Notes under the pieces: model-generated
Databases searched by the model: none
What the model was told of the DNA's origin: nothing
What the model saw: only the letters and a program-made list of their open reading frames with translations
Made by a program: the position numbers and the translations under genes
Part shown: one piece after another, positions 16,390 to 25,175 of the stretch
Layout of the letters: every line of letters begins with the position of its first letter
How positions within the stretch are numbered: position 1 is the stretch's first letter
Assembly (NCBI GenBank): GCA_913053845.1
Contig: CAJXGD010000012.1
Coordinates: 1-51,332, forward strand
DNA from: an uncultured bacterium
GTDB lineage: Bacteria > Bipolaricaulota > Bipolaricaulia > RBG-16-55-9 > DRJF01
Direction: 5' to 3'
Length of the DNA stretch: 51,332 nucleotides

Positions 16390-17508
16390 ATGATCAAACT
16401 TGAGAGTATCAGTCTGCGGGAGATCGAGCTCTCGCTGCTCCGGCCCTTCGAGACCAGCTTCGGACGCCAGCAACGGCGCCGCGCGCTGATCATATCTGTG
16501 CAAGCTGAAGGACTGCGCGGCTGGGGTGAGTGCGTGGCCGGCTCCGATCCTTGGTACTCCTACGAGACTACTCGCACTGCTTGGCAGATTATCGCCGACT
16601 ATCTCATCCCGGCGCTGGCGGGCCTCTCTCTGGAGCACCCCGATGAGGCCTGGCCCAGTTGGGCGCGGGTGCGCGGTCATCCTATGGCCAAGGCCGGCCT
16701 GGAGCAAGCCCTCTGGGACCTGTACGCTAAGTCACAGGACATCTCACTGGCGCGCGCGCTGGGCGGCGATAAAACCGAGATCGAGAGCGGGATCAGCATC
16801 GGCATTCAGAGCGATATTCCTATCACGCTGAAGCTCATCGAGGAGAGCCTGAGCCAGGGCTATCGCCGCATCAAGCTCAAGATCAAGCCCGGTTGGGACG
16901 TCCAGCTCCTAGCAGCAGTGCGCACCGACTTCCCCAAGATCAGGCTCACCGCAGATGCCAATGCGGCCTATACTCTGGCCGACGCCGCCAGGCTGAAAGA
17001 GCTCGATCGCTTTGACCTGCTGATGCTGGAGCAGCCGCTGGGTTATGATGACCTGCTCGACCATGCTGACCTACAGCGCCGGCTCAAAACACCGATCTGC
17101 CTGGACGAGAGCATCAAGAGTCCCGCCGACGCCTGCCGGGCGCTGGAGCTGGGAAGCTGCCGCATCATCAATATCAAGTCTGGCCGCGTGGGCGGGCTCT
17201 CCCAGGCCAAAGCGATCCACGATCTCTGTCGGGCGCAAGATATTCCGGTCTGGTGCGGTGGAATGCTGGAGACGGGCATCGGGCGGGCGCACAACCTGGC
17301 ACTGGCCAGCCTGCCAGGCTTCAGCTTGCCCAACGACATCTCGGCCTCCGAGCGCTATTATCTGCCCGAGTTGGAGCTGGTGGAGCCACCCTTCGAGCTG
17401 GACACCAACGGCACTATCAGCGTACCTGATGGCCCCGGCCTGGGCGTCCGGGTGCTGGAGGAGCGGCTGGAACGGGTCACCCTCAAGCGACAGGAGTGGC
17501 AGCTCTGA
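16390..17508 (+). CDS. Enolase-superfamily MenC/N-acylamino-acid racemase
   Basis: Enzyme of 372 residues. The catalytic set of the o-succinylbenzoate synthase/N-acylamino-acid racemase branch is complete: K162 and K164 in RIKLKIKPG, metal ligands D189 (TADANAAY), E214 (LEQPL) and D239 (CLDES), and K263 (INIKSGRVGG). SGISIGIQ near 133-140 is typical of this branch. Either menaquinone dehydration or racemisation of N-succinylamino acids is possible, as many members do both. The divergent M20 hydrolase favours the amino-acid route; dipeptide epimerase is less likely. ATG 16390 is chosen because homology and a leaderless promoter both point to it; the frame opens at 16339. Confidence 0.85.
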   Translation: MIKLESISLREIELSLLRPFETSFGRQQRRRALIISVQAEGLRGWGECVAGSDPWYSYETTRTAWQIIADYLIPALAGLSLEHPDEAWPSWARVRGHPMAKAGLEQALWDLYAKSQDISLARALGGDKTEIESGISIGIQSDIPITLKLIEESLSQGYRRIKLKIKPGWDVQLLAAVRTDFPKIRLTADANAAYTLADAARLKELDRFDLLMLEQPLGYDDLLDHADLQRRLKTPICLDESIKSPADACRALELGSCRIINIKSGRVGGLSQAKAIHDLCRAQDIPVWCGGMLETGIGRAHNLALASLPGFSLPNDISASERYYLPELELVEPPFELDTNGTISVPDGPGLGVRVLEERLERVTLKRQEWQL

Positions 17509-17516
17509 GCCGCTCA

Positions 17517-17549
17517 GGGCGCAAGAGGCACCAGCTTTGCTCTTGCCCC
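17517..17549. terminator. Possible bidirectional hairpin between convergent genes
   Basis: CAAGAG (17522-17527) pairs with CTCTTG (17540-17545), and flanking GGGC/GCCCC extends the stem with one mismatch. It lies between the convergent enolase-superfamily and sugar-transporter genes. No T-run follows, so strength is uncertain. Confidence 0.35.
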
Positions 17550-17588
17550 ATCTATGATTGTCTCCCTACCGGAATTGAATGGCTTGTC

Positions 17589-19013
17589 TTAGGTCGTTCT
17601 GTTCAGCTCACGTGGATGCCGCCCTGCGCGCCAGTGTTCTTCGATCTCCTCTAGGGTCTTGCCTTTGGTCTCAGGTACGTAGAGGTAGCTGAAGAGCCAA
17701 GCCGCGACCCCCATGACCGCGTAGAGCCAGAAAGTTCCCGCCCGCCCCAGGCTCTGAATCAAGTCCAGGAAGGTCAGAGCCACCACCAAGTTGGAACCCC
17801 AGTTGACCAGGGTTGCCAGGCCCATCCCTAGTCCACGCACCTTCAGGGGGTAGACCTCGGAGATCAAGAGCCAGAAGACCGGCCCGAGGCCGATGGCGAA
17901 GGAGGCGATGTAGACCGCAAGGCTCGCGGCGGCAACCAACCCCAGACTGCCGGAGATGCTCTGGGAGAGGAAGGCCCAGCCCAATACAGTGAGGCTGAGG
18001 ACCATCCCTACTAGACCGACTAGCAGCAGGGGTCGCCGGCCGGTCTTGTCCAACAGGCGCACCGCCACCACGGTGAAAACCACGTTCACGACGCCCACCC
18101 CGATCGTAGCCAGGATGGCCGCCGAGGCTGACTTGAATCCGGCGAACTGGAAGATGGTCGGCGCGTAGTAGATGACCGTGTTGATTCCGGTGATCTGCTG
18201 GAAGAGCGCGAGCAGCATCCCGATGAGCAGGCCGGGACGGACCTTGGCGCTCAGCAGCTCCGCCCAGCCACCGGTCTGCTGGCCCAGGCTGGTTTGGATC
18301 TCACTGATCTCTCGCTCGGTCTGCTCTTTGCTCTCGCCGCGCACCCGCTTCAAGGCGGTGCGGGCTCGCTCGATTAGCGCGTGGCTCACCAGCCAACGAG
18401 GGCTCTCCGGCAAGAAGAGCATCCCAATGCCCAAAATCAATGCGGGGATGGCGGCCAAGGCGAACATCCAGCGCCAAGCGTGCGCACCTGCGAGGGCGTA
18501 GTCGACCAAATAGGAGATGACGATGCCCACGGTTAGGGCCAATTGGTTGAGGGCGACCAGGGAGCCACGGATCTTGTGCGGCGCGATCTCGGCGATGTAC
18601 ATCGGAGCGATCAACGAGGCAACCCCGATGGCCACGCCCACCACCACCCGGCCTGCGATCAGCAGGTAGACGCCGGGCGCGAGGGCGGTGCCCGCCGCAC
18701 CCAGCGCGAAGAGGATCGCCGCCGCAATGATGACCGGGCGCCGGCCGTAGCGGTCGCTGAGCGGACCGCCGGCGATCGCACCGATCACCGCACCCGCCAG
18801 TACCGCGCTGACGACCACCCCCTCCATCCCGGGAGTGAGGGCGAACTGCTGCTTGACGAAGAGGATCGCCCCGGAGATGACCCCGGTATCATAGCCGAAC
18901 AGGAGACCTCCCAACGCGGCAAAGAAAGCCGCTACGTAGACAAAGCGATCTTTTTTTGCCAGTTTGGTCTCCTTTCCCTCCGCCCCTGAGTGGGGTGTAT
19001 CTATCGGGGTCAC
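17589..19013 (-). CDS. Sugar porter of the major facilitator superfamily
   Basis: Inner-membrane transporter of 474 residues with 12 predicted spans, related to XylE/GalP/AraE sugar-proton symporters. Family motifs are in order: FGYDTGVISGA in span 1, DRYGRRPVI after span 2, PESPRWL between spans 6 and 7, QQITGINTVIYYAP in span 7, DKTGRRPLL after span 8 and PETKGKTLEEIE at the end. The QQ and N residues of span 7 line the sugar site. It starts at GTG 19013 and overlaps the SDR stop by four bases (GTGA), so the two are one operon. A monosaccharide substrate that the SDR enzyme then oxidises is a reasonable inference. Confidence 0.92.
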   Translation of the reverse strand: MTPIDTPHSGAEGKETKLAKKDRFVYVAAFFAALGGLLFGYDTGVISGAILFVKQQFALTPGMEGVVVSAVLAGAVIGAIAGGPLSDRYGRRPVIIAAAILFALGAAGTALAPGVYLLIAGRVVVGVAIGVASLIAPMYIAEIAPHKIRGSLVALNQLALTVGIVISYLVDYALAGAHAWRWMFALAAIPALILGIGMLFLPESPRWLVSHALIERARTALKRVRGESKEQTEREISEIQTSLGQQTGGWAELLSAKVRPGLLIGMLLALFQQITGINTVIYYAPTIFQFAGFKSASAAILATIGVGVVNVVFTVVAVRLLDKTGRRPLLLVGLVGMVLSLTVLGWAFLSQSISGSLGLVAAASLAVYIASFAIGLGPVFWLLISEVYPLKVRGLGMGLATLVNWGSNLVVALTFLDLIQSLGRAGTFWLYAVMGVAAWLFSYLYVPETKGKTLEEIEEHWRAGRHPRELNRTT

Positions 19014-19792
19014 CCTCCGTGCTCAAAGCTGGGGTAGAGGGTCATGCCACCGTCGACGAAGACTGTGGTGCCCGTGACATAGGAGGCCGCGTCGCTGAGC
19101 AGCGTCACGACCATGCGGGCGATCTCGTCAGGATCACCCATCCGCCCGTAGGGGATCTTCGTCAAGAGGTCGGAGAGCGCCTGCGGATCGCTCCAAACGC
19201 TTTGGCTGATCGGTGTCTTGACCGCGCCTGGGGCCAGGGCCAGCACGCGCACGCCGTGGGAAGCCGCTTCCTGGGCCAGGGTCTTGGTCAACATGCTGAG
19301 CCCCGCTTTCGCCGTGGCATACGCGCTGTAACCATGCCAGGGGATGCGCTCGTGGACCGAGCTGATGTTGAGCACCACGCCGCTCTTACGGGTCACCATG
19401 CCCTTGAGTGCCTCCCGGGCGCAGTAGAAGGCCCCGAAGAGATTGACCTCAAGCACCTTGCGCCAGGCTGCGAGATCCACCTCCCAGCTCAGCGCGCGTT
19501 TACCATCGATGCCGGCGTTATTGACCAGCAGGTCTACTCCTCCCCAGCTCTGCTCCACCTTGGCAAACATGGCGCTTACCGCCTGGGGATCGGAGACATC
19601 GGCCTTCAACTGCAAGGCGCGCACCCCTTGGCCTTGAATCCGCTCGGCGATCTCTTGCGCGGCTTGGGGATTAACCACATAGTTGAGTGCCACATCGGAG
19701 CCGGCCGCGGCCAGAGCCAAGGCGATCGCCTTGCCGATCCCCGAATTCGCACCGGTCACCAGGGTTCGCTTGCCCAGCAATTGTATCTCCAT
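19010..19792 (-). CDS. Short-chain dehydrogenase, glucose 1-dehydrogenase-like
   Basis: Classical SDR oxidoreductase of 260 residues. The nucleotide motif TGANSGIG is at 13-20, NNAG at 91-94, the catalytic serine in ISS near 143-145, and YxxxK at Y158/K162. The tail VTGTTVFVDGGMT is typical of glucose 1-dehydrogenase/3-oxoacyl-ACP-reductase-like proteins. An asparagine (LNYVV) after strand 2 instead of an acidic residue hints at NADP(H) use. Coupled translation with the sugar porter favours a sugar or sugar-derived substrate. The predicted promoter ends so close to the ATG that the leader may be only a few bases. Confidence 0.85.
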   Translation of the reverse strand: MEIQLLGKRTLVTGANSGIGKAIALALAAAGSDVALNYVVNPQAAQEIAERIQGQGVRALQLKADVSDPQAVSAMFAKVEQSWGGVDLLVNNAGIDGKRALSWEVDLAAWRKVLEVNLFGAFYCAREALKGMVTRKSGVVLNISSVHERIPWHGYSAYATAKAGLSMLTKTLAQEAASHGVRVLALAPGAVKTPISQSVWSDPQALSDLLTKIPYGRMGDPDEIARMVVTLLSDAASYVTGTTVFVDGGMTLYPSFEHGG

Positions 19793-19800
19793 CGCGCCTC

Positions 19801-19829
19801 ACCCTACATGTTTAGCGTCCATCTGTCAA
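19801..19829 (-). promoter_or_regulatory. Promoter of the SDR/sugar-porter operon
   Basis: TTGACA (19824-19829) and TAGGGT (19801-19806) on the minus strand are 17 bases apart. Start of transcription would fall near 19794, two bases before the SDR ATG at 19792. That implies a leaderless transcript, although GAGG also lies four bases before the ATG. Confidence 0.45.
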
Positions 19830-20029
19830 GCGGCTTCCACAGCAGGAGGCGACCTTGCCAGGGACACCGTGCTCTGGCCGGTCAGCACCCCCACCAAAGC
19901 CTCCAACGGGTCTGCTCCTTGAGGTGATCCGGGATCGGTTGAACAATCGTCCGGCTGCGATCAGCACGCAAGAGCTGTCAGCCTTATACTGGTAACGTCT
20001 CCCATCAACGAGGGCAAGGGGCGCTCACG

Positions 20030-20397
20030 CGGGTTCGGGAGGAGCAGTTTCCCCGAGTCCACCGACGCTATTTGAACCTATATGAGACGATCTTCGAGCA
20101 GACTGAAGGGCTGCTGGAGAGTATGGCCGTCTGGTCAAAGATGCGTTGCTGTGCCTCAACGAGGATCTGGTGGACGATACAGATAGGCGCTTGGCCTTGC
20201 AGCAGGAGATCATGCACGCGGTCACCGTCATCACCGAGACCTATGAGGCGATCAACCCCCAGGATAGTCTCACCGAGCTGATGCAGATGATCGGTCGGCT
20301 GCAGTTGGAGCGCATGAGGGCGAACACCATGGCGGCCCGCCCGGCGAATCCTACGCCTGGGATGCACCCTGAGGGCGAGACAAAGCCAGCAGTGTAG
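20030..20397 (+). pseudogene. Broken unrecognised gene
   Basis: The 750-base gap between the SDR and lpd genes contains a coding-like stretch split between two frames. The first reads REEQFPRVHRRYLNLYETIFEQTEGLLES up to about 20120. The second continues as GRLVKDALLCLNEDLVDDTDRR and on to TAG 20397, ending in a proline-rich tail. Joined, they give about 120 residues of mostly helical, acidic-basic sequence. A single-base frameshift near 20115-20130 would explain it. No start codon or ribosome site is clear. I do not recognise the family. The remaining 19830-20029 and 20398-20509 show nothing gene-like. Confidence 0.4.
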
Positions 20398-20509
20398 ACG
20401 TGGACTGTGTTGACTAATAGCTGGATGAGAAGGAGAGATGGTGCTGGCTTGCTCATGGTGCTCATGCCTGACAAGTGGTGAAGAAGTATACTACTCGCAG
20501 CGGCCTGGC

Positions 20510-20528
20510 CATCCTGACGGTCAGGATG
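20510..20528 (-). terminator. Possible terminator of the lipA-lpd operon
   Basis: A perfect eight-base stem, CATCCTGA with TCAGGATG, around a three-base loop lies 12 bases past the lpd stop. There is no T-run on the minus strand, so it may be a processing or stability hairpin rather than an intrinsic terminator. Confidence 0.35.
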
Positions 20529-20539
20529 CTGGTCTTATG

Positions 20540-22000
20540 TCAAGAGACAAGCTCTGACCCCAATGTCACTCTCCCCTTCTTCTTGGGCAATAGAACGTGA
20601 ATCGCCTGCCCCAGCGCCACCTCGGCCGCTTCCATCAGCCCTTCGGGCAGCGTGGGATGCGGATGAACGGTCAGCGCTAGATCCTCCAGTCGGGTCCCCA
20701 GCTCGATCGCCAAGGCCGCCTCGGAGATCAGATTGCTCGCCTCCGGCCCGACGATCTGCACGCCCAGAACTTGCTTGGAGTCCGCATCGGCGATGATCTT
20801 GACGTAGCCCTCGGTCTCACTCATGGTCACCGCTCGCCCCAAGGCTGCAAAGGGGAATTTGCCGATTAGAGGCTTAAGGCCCTGTTCTTGGGCTTGCTTT
20901 TCGCTCAGGCCGCAGTAGGCGATCTCCGGGTCGGTGAAGATCACCGCCGGCACCACCTGCCAGTCCGGCCCGCTGGGCAGGCCGGAGATTATCTCCGCGG
21001 CCACAATGCCCTCATGCGAAGCCTTGTGCGCCAGCATCGGCTGTCCGGCCACGTCGCCGATGGCATAGATGTGCGGGTTGCTCGTCTGCAACTGTCCGTT
21101 GACCCGGATAAAGCCACGCTCGGTGAGCTCGATCCTGCCCTGCTGCGGCTCCAGGCCCTCGGTGTTGGGCACCCGCCCCACGCTGACCAGCACCTTTTCG
21201 GCCTCCAGCTTGAGCTCGCCTTTCGGTGACTCGGCGATGATCTTGACCCCATCTTTGCCCGACTTCAGCGACTTGGCCTTAGTCTGTAAGTGAACTTCCA
21301 CGCCCAGCTTTTTCAATTGGCGCGCCACCGGCTGCAGCAGCTCCGGGTCGGTCCCCGGCAGGAGCTGGTCCATCATCTCGATGACCGTCACCTGAGCACC
21401 CAGCTTGGCCCAGACCGTCCCCAACTCCAGGCCGATGTAGCCGCCACCGATGATCAGCAGTTTCTCCGGCACCTCTTCCAGCTCAAGCGCCTGGCGCGAG
21501 CCGATGACCATCTGGCCATCAAAGCCGAAGCCGGGGATCTCAATCGGACGCGAGCCGGTGGCCACGATGCAGCGCTTGAACTCTATCGCCTGAGTGCCAT
21601 GCTCGTTCTCCACCAGGACCCGCTTCGCTGAGGTGAAGACGGCTTTTCCTTGTAGCACTTGGATATCATGGCCCCGGCAGAGCTGTGCCACCCCGCCGGT
21701 CAATTTCTTGACGACTGAAGCCTTCCAGCTCTGTAATTTTTTGATGTCCAGCTTGAGGCCCTTCGTCTGGATGCCCAACGCGGCCAGCTCCGGAATCCGA
21801 TGATACAGACTGGCGGCATAAATAAGCGCTTTAGAGGGAATACAGCCGTGATTGAGGCAGATGCCGCCCAGCGTGGGGGCCTCCTCGACCAGGGTTACTT
21901 CTTGACCCAACTGGGCCGCACGAATGGCCGCCACATAGCCGCCCGGCCCGGCCCCGATGACCAATAGATCCGTTCCCATCGCAATCTCGCCCACGACCAT
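20540..22000 (-). CDS. lpd: Dihydrolipoyl dehydrogenase (E3)
   Basis: FAD enzyme of 486 residues that reoxidises dihydrolipoyl groups with NAD+. The FAD motif GAGPGG is at 16-21, the redox disulfide is C48/C53 in GGICLNHGCIPSKAL, the NAD motif GGGYIG is near 185, and the C-terminal HPHPTLPE supplies the active-site histidine and glutamate. GGAG nine bases before ATG 22000 supports that start; ATG 21979 is possible. It is the last gene of the lipA-E1alpha-E1beta-E1beta operon. It should serve a 2-oxoacid dehydrogenase whose E2 is encoded elsewhere. Confidence 0.93.
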   Translation of the reverse strand: MVVGEIAMGTDLLVIGAGPGGYVAAIRAAQLGQEVTLVEEAPTLGGICLNHGCIPSKALIYAASLYHRIPELAALGIQTKGLKLDIKKLQSWKASVVKKLTGGVAQLCRGHDIQVLQGKAVFTSAKRVLVENEHGTQAIEFKRCIVATGSRPIEIPGFGFDGQMVIGSRQALELEEVPEKLLIIGGGYIGLELGTVWAKLGAQVTVIEMMDQLLPGTDPELLQPVARQLKKLGVEVHLQTKAKSLKSGKDGVKIIAESPKGELKLEAEKVLVSVGRVPNTEGLEPQQGRIELTERGFIRVNGQLQTSNPHIYAIGDVAGQPMLAHKASHEGIVAAEIISGLPSGPDWQVVPAVIFTDPEIAYCGLSEKQAQEQGLKPLIGKFPFAALGRAVTMSETEGYVKIIADADSKQVLGVQIVGPEASNLISEAALAIELGTRLEDLALTVHPHPTLPEGLMEAAEVALGQAIHVLLPKKKGRVTLGSELVS

Positions 22001-22022
22001 GAAGATCAGCTCCGTTTCTTTT

Positions 22023-23003
22023 TTAAGCGCTCAGGGTCTGACGCACGCCGCGGGCCACCCGCCCGACGTCGGGTAGATAGTACTGCTCCAGGCTGAAGTA
22101 GGGCATGGCCGTGTCGAAGCCGGTCACCCGCACCACCGGCCCTTCCAAGTGCAAGAAAAGCCGCTCGGTGATCAAGGCAGTCAGCTCCGAGCTGAAGCCG
22201 AAGCTGCGCGGCGCCTCTTGAGCTATGACCACCCGACCGGTCTTCTCTACTGACTGAGAGATCGTCTCCAGATCTAGCGGCGAGAGGGTGCGCAGATCAA
22301 GCACCTCGACCGAGATGCCCTCCTGCGCGGCGAGCAGCTCGGCGGCCTGCAGCGCGGTATGGACCTGTGCGCCCCAGCCGATCAGCGTCACGTCCCGGCC
22401 GGCGCGGGCCACCCTCGCCTGGCCCAACGGAATGGCGTGATCTCCCTCGGGCACCTCCTGGCGAAAGGCGCGATAGAGGCGCTTGGGCTCCAGGAAAACC
22501 ACCGGATCGGGATCGCGAATGGCTGAAATGAGCAGCCCCTTGGCATCGGCCGGCGTGGCCGGGATGACCACCTTAAGCCCTGGGATATGCACATAGAACT
22601 GCTCCGGGCTCTCCGAGTGATGCTCTAGCGCCCGAATGCCCCCGCCGTAGGGGGCACGAATCACTAGGGGCACCTGAAAACGGCCGCGCGAGCGCCCGCG
22701 CAGCCTACTTGCATGGGAGAGGATTTGGTCGAAGGCCGGCAGCATGAAGCCGTCGAACTGCAGCTCGCAGACCGGTCTCAGGCCATAGACGGCCATGCCG
22801 ATCGCCGTCCCCACGATGCCCGCTTCGGCCAGCGGTGTGTCAATCGCCCGCTGCGGGCCGAACTTCTCATAGAGTCCCTCGGTCGCCCGGAAGACGCCCC
22901 CATCCAAGCCGACATCCTCGCCCAGCACCAGCACCCGCTCGTCCCGGGCCATCTCGGTCAGCAGGGCCTGGTTGACCGCTTGAACTAGATTCAAATGGGC
23001 CAT
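22023..23003 (-). CDS. 2-Oxoacid dehydrogenase E1 beta subunit, second copy
   Basis: Thiamine-dependent E1 beta chain of 326 residues, normal length. It carries GEDVGLDGGVFRATEGL near 28-44, an RAPYGGGI loop near 118, EHHSESPE, and the C-terminal transketolase domain with VVRVTGFDTAMP. It is about 60% identical by eye to the E1 beta gene just upstream, and both are intact. It lies 17 bases after that gene and 22 before lpd, exactly where an E2 acyltransferase gene usually sits. It may form an alternative E1 with the shared alpha chain and accept a different 2-oxoacid, pyruvate against branched-chain acids for example. Confidence 0.88.
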   Translation of the reverse strand: MAHLNLVQAVNQALLTEMARDERVLVLGEDVGLDGGVFRATEGLYEKFGPQRAIDTPLAEAGIVGTAIGMAVYGLRPVCELQFDGFMLPAFDQILSHASRLRGRSRGRFQVPLVIRAPYGGGIRALEHHSESPEQFYVHIPGLKVVIPATPADAKGLLISAIRDPDPVVFLEPKRLYRAFRQEVPEGDHAIPLGQARVARAGRDVTLIGWGAQVHTALQAAELLAAQEGISVEVLDLRTLSPLDLETISQSVEKTGRVVIAQEAPRSFGFSSELTALITERLFLHLEGPVVRVTGFDTAMPYFSLEQYYLPDVGRVARGVRQTLSA

Positions 23004-23020
23004 CTCGCACGCTCCATTTC

Positions 23021-23998
23021 TTAATAGGTCATCAGCCGGCGGGCTGCCCGCACCACCCGACCGGCGTCCGGCAGATAATAATCTTCCAGTTGCAGCAGGG
23101 GCATAATCGTATCGAAACCGGCCACCCGCAGGACCGGCGCTTGCAAGCTCATGAGCGCTTTGTCGTTAATCAGCGCGGCCACTTCGGCGCCAACTCCTCC
23201 TTGACGCGGCGCTTCATGAACGATCAGCGCTCGGCCGGTCTTCCGCACTGAAGCGACGATCGTCTCGGCGTCCAAGGGCGAGATGGTGCGCAGGTCAACC
23301 ACCTCGGCGCTGATGCCGGCTTGATCTAGCTCCTCGGCGGCGGCCAGCGCTATCTGGGTCATAGCGCCCCAAGCGAAGAGCGAGAGATCATCTCCCTCCT
23401 GAGCTATCTGAGCCCTTCCCAGGGGCAAGATATACTCCCCCTCGGGGACCTCTTGGCGAAAGGCGCGATAGATGTGCTTGGGCTCCAGAAAGATCACCGG
23501 GTCGGGATCGCGAATGGCTGCAATGAGCAGCCCTTTGGCATCGGCCGGCGTGGAGGGAATGACCACTTTCAGTCCTCCGACGTGGGCGTAGAAAGCTTCC
23601 GGACTCTCGGAGTGATGCTCCGGCGACCTGATGCCTCCCCCGTAGGGAGCACGCACCACCAACGGTAGATGATACCGCCCGCGCGAGCGCCAGCGGATGC
23701 GGGCAGCGTGCGAGACGATCTGATCGAATGCCGGTGGCAGGAAGCCAGAGAACTGGACCTCGACCACCGGATGCAGGCCATAGGCAGCCATGCCGATCGA
23801 GCTGCCCACGATGCCCACCTCGGAGAGCGGCGTGTCCAGCACGCGCCGAGGGCCAAACTGCTTCAGCAAGCCTTCAGTGGCACGAAAGACGCCCCCATCC
23901 ACTCCCACGTCCTCGCCCAGGATGACCAGGCGATCATCCAACTGCATCTCGCTGCGCAGCGCATCGTTGACCGCCTGCACCAGGTTCAATTGTGCCAT
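23021..23998 (-). CDS. 2-Oxoacid dehydrogenase E1 beta subunit, first copy
   Basis: E1 beta chain of 325 residues, pairing with the E1 alpha encoded directly upstream. Motifs match the second copy: GEDVGVDGGVFRATEGL, RAPYGGGIRSPEHHSESPE, IFLEPKHIYRAFRQEVPEG and the C-terminal RVAGFDTIMP. ATG 23998 with GGAG seven bases upstream is used; the frame extends into the E1 alpha gene without homology. Four bases separate it from the E1 alpha stop. EHHSESPE and the basic/aromatic loop occur in both pyruvate and branched-chain enzymes, so the substrate cannot be settled. Confidence 0.9.
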   Translation of the reverse strand: MAQLNLVQAVNDALRSEMQLDDRLVILGEDVGVDGGVFRATEGLLKQFGPRRVLDTPLSEVGIVGSSIGMAAYGLHPVVEVQFSGFLPPAFDQIVSHAARIRWRSRGRYHLPLVVRAPYGGGIRSPEHHSESPEAFYAHVGGLKVVIPSTPADAKGLLIAAIRDPDPVIFLEPKHIYRAFRQEVPEGEYILPLGRAQIAQEGDDLSLFAWGAMTQIALAAAEELDQAGISAEVVDLRTISPLDAETIVASVRKTGRALIVHEAPRQGGVGAEVAALINDKALMSLQAPVLRVAGFDTIMPLLQLEDYYLPDAGRVVRAARRLMTY

Positions 23999-24002
23999 AA
24001 GC

Positions 24003-25157
24003 TCACTCCGGCAACTGCCCGCCGGACTCTTGCAGGTAGGCGCGCAGATCGGCCAGCTGCTCCTGCAAATTCCAGGGCATCTCCGCGTAGGTGTATTTGA
24101 AAATCTCTTCCACGTCGCGCGCCGGGGCCTGCTCGTAGGCTGTGACGCTCTGGGCGATGTCAGCTTTGGCCTCCTCCCAGAGGGCCGTCTCCCGCGCTTC
24201 GTCCCAGTCGCCGCGTCGCTCCAGATAGAGGCGCATCCGGATGAGCGGATCACGCTCCTGCCAGTGTTGGAGCTCCTCATCTTGACGATAGCGGGTGGGA
24301 TCGTCGGCGGTGGTGTGGGGGCCGAGGCGATAGGTGAGCGCTTCGATCAGGGTAGGTCCCCCGCCCTGCCGCGCTTTTTCCATCGCCTGGCGGGTCGTCT
24401 GATAGACGGCCAAGAGATCATTGCCGTCCACCTGCACCCCCTCGAAGCCGTAAGCGATGGCCTTCTGGGCCAGGGTCTCGGCGCGAGTCTGGCGGGCACG
24501 GGGCAGCGAGATGGCATACTGATTATTTTGACAAAAGAAGATCGTGGGCGTTTGGAAGACGCCGGCGAAGTTCATCCCCTCGTGGAAATCGCCCTCGCTC
24601 GTCCCGCCATCGCCGAAGTAGACCAAGGTGACGATCGGATCGCCCCGCAGCTTGGCCGCCCAGGCCACCCCCACGGCGTGCAATATCTGAGTGGCGATGG
24701 GGATCGAGGGGGTAAAATTGTTGATGCCCTCGGGGACGCGCCCGCCCTCCTCGGAACCTCCATGATAGAGGAGGATGCCCGACCAAGACTGGCCGCGCAC
24801 CGCCAAGGCGAGGTGCTCGCGAAAGGAGGGGAAAAGCCAGTCTCGCTGCTCCAGGGCATAAGCGCTGCCCACCTGGGCCGCCTCTTGACCGGAGAGCGGC
24901 GCATAGGTGCCCAGACGGCCCTGACGCTGCAATTTGAGCGCCCGCTCGTCAAAGACCCTTCCGTTGACCATCCAGCGATACATCTTCAGCAAATCATCCG
25001 CAGCGATATCCGGCTCCTCTTTGGCGACCGTTCGGCCATCGGGGCGCAGAATCTCGACAGGTGGCCCCAAGCTCCACAGATGATCTTGGCGGTTGTTGCC
25101 GGCAGGCTTAGCCACAGGCTTGCGCGAGCCCGTCCTCGTCTTACTACTCTTGACCAT
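24003..25157 (-). CDS. pdhA: 2-Oxoacid (pyruvate) dehydrogenase E1 alpha subunit
   Basis: E1 alpha chain of 384 residues that binds thiamine diphosphate and decarboxylates a 2-oxoacid. The cofactor motif runs from GDGGTSEGD (182-190) to the NN pair at 211-212. The phosphorylation-loop-like segment YRLGPHTTADDPTRYR and the SFREH motif near 111-115 resemble PdhA of Gram-positive bacteria. A basic, lysine-rich N-terminus of about 25 residues may be a flexible E2-binding arm. It follows lipA by 18 bases. Pyruvate is the likeliest substrate, but the presence of two E1 beta genes leaves room for dual specificity. Confidence 0.88.
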   Translation of the reverse strand: MVKSSKTRTGSRKPVAKPAGNNRQDHLWSLGPPVEILRPDGRTVAKEEPDIAADDLLKMYRWMVNGRVFDERALKLQRQGRLGTYAPLSGQEAAQVGSAYALEQRDWLFPSFREHLALAVRGQSWSGILLYHGGSEEGGRVPEGINNFTPSIPIATQILHAVGVAWAAKLRGDPIVTLVYFGDGGTSEGDFHEGMNFAGVFQTPTIFFCQNNQYAISLPRARQTRAETLAQKAIAYGFEGVQVDGNDLLAVYQTTRQAMEKARQGGGPTLIEALTYRLGPHTTADDPTRYRQDEELQHWQERDPLIRMRLYLERRGDWDEARETALWEEAKADIAQSVTAYEQAPARDVEEIFKYTYAEMPWNLQEQLADLRAYLQESGGQLPE

Positions 25158-25175
25158 GAAGAGCTCCTCCTCTTA

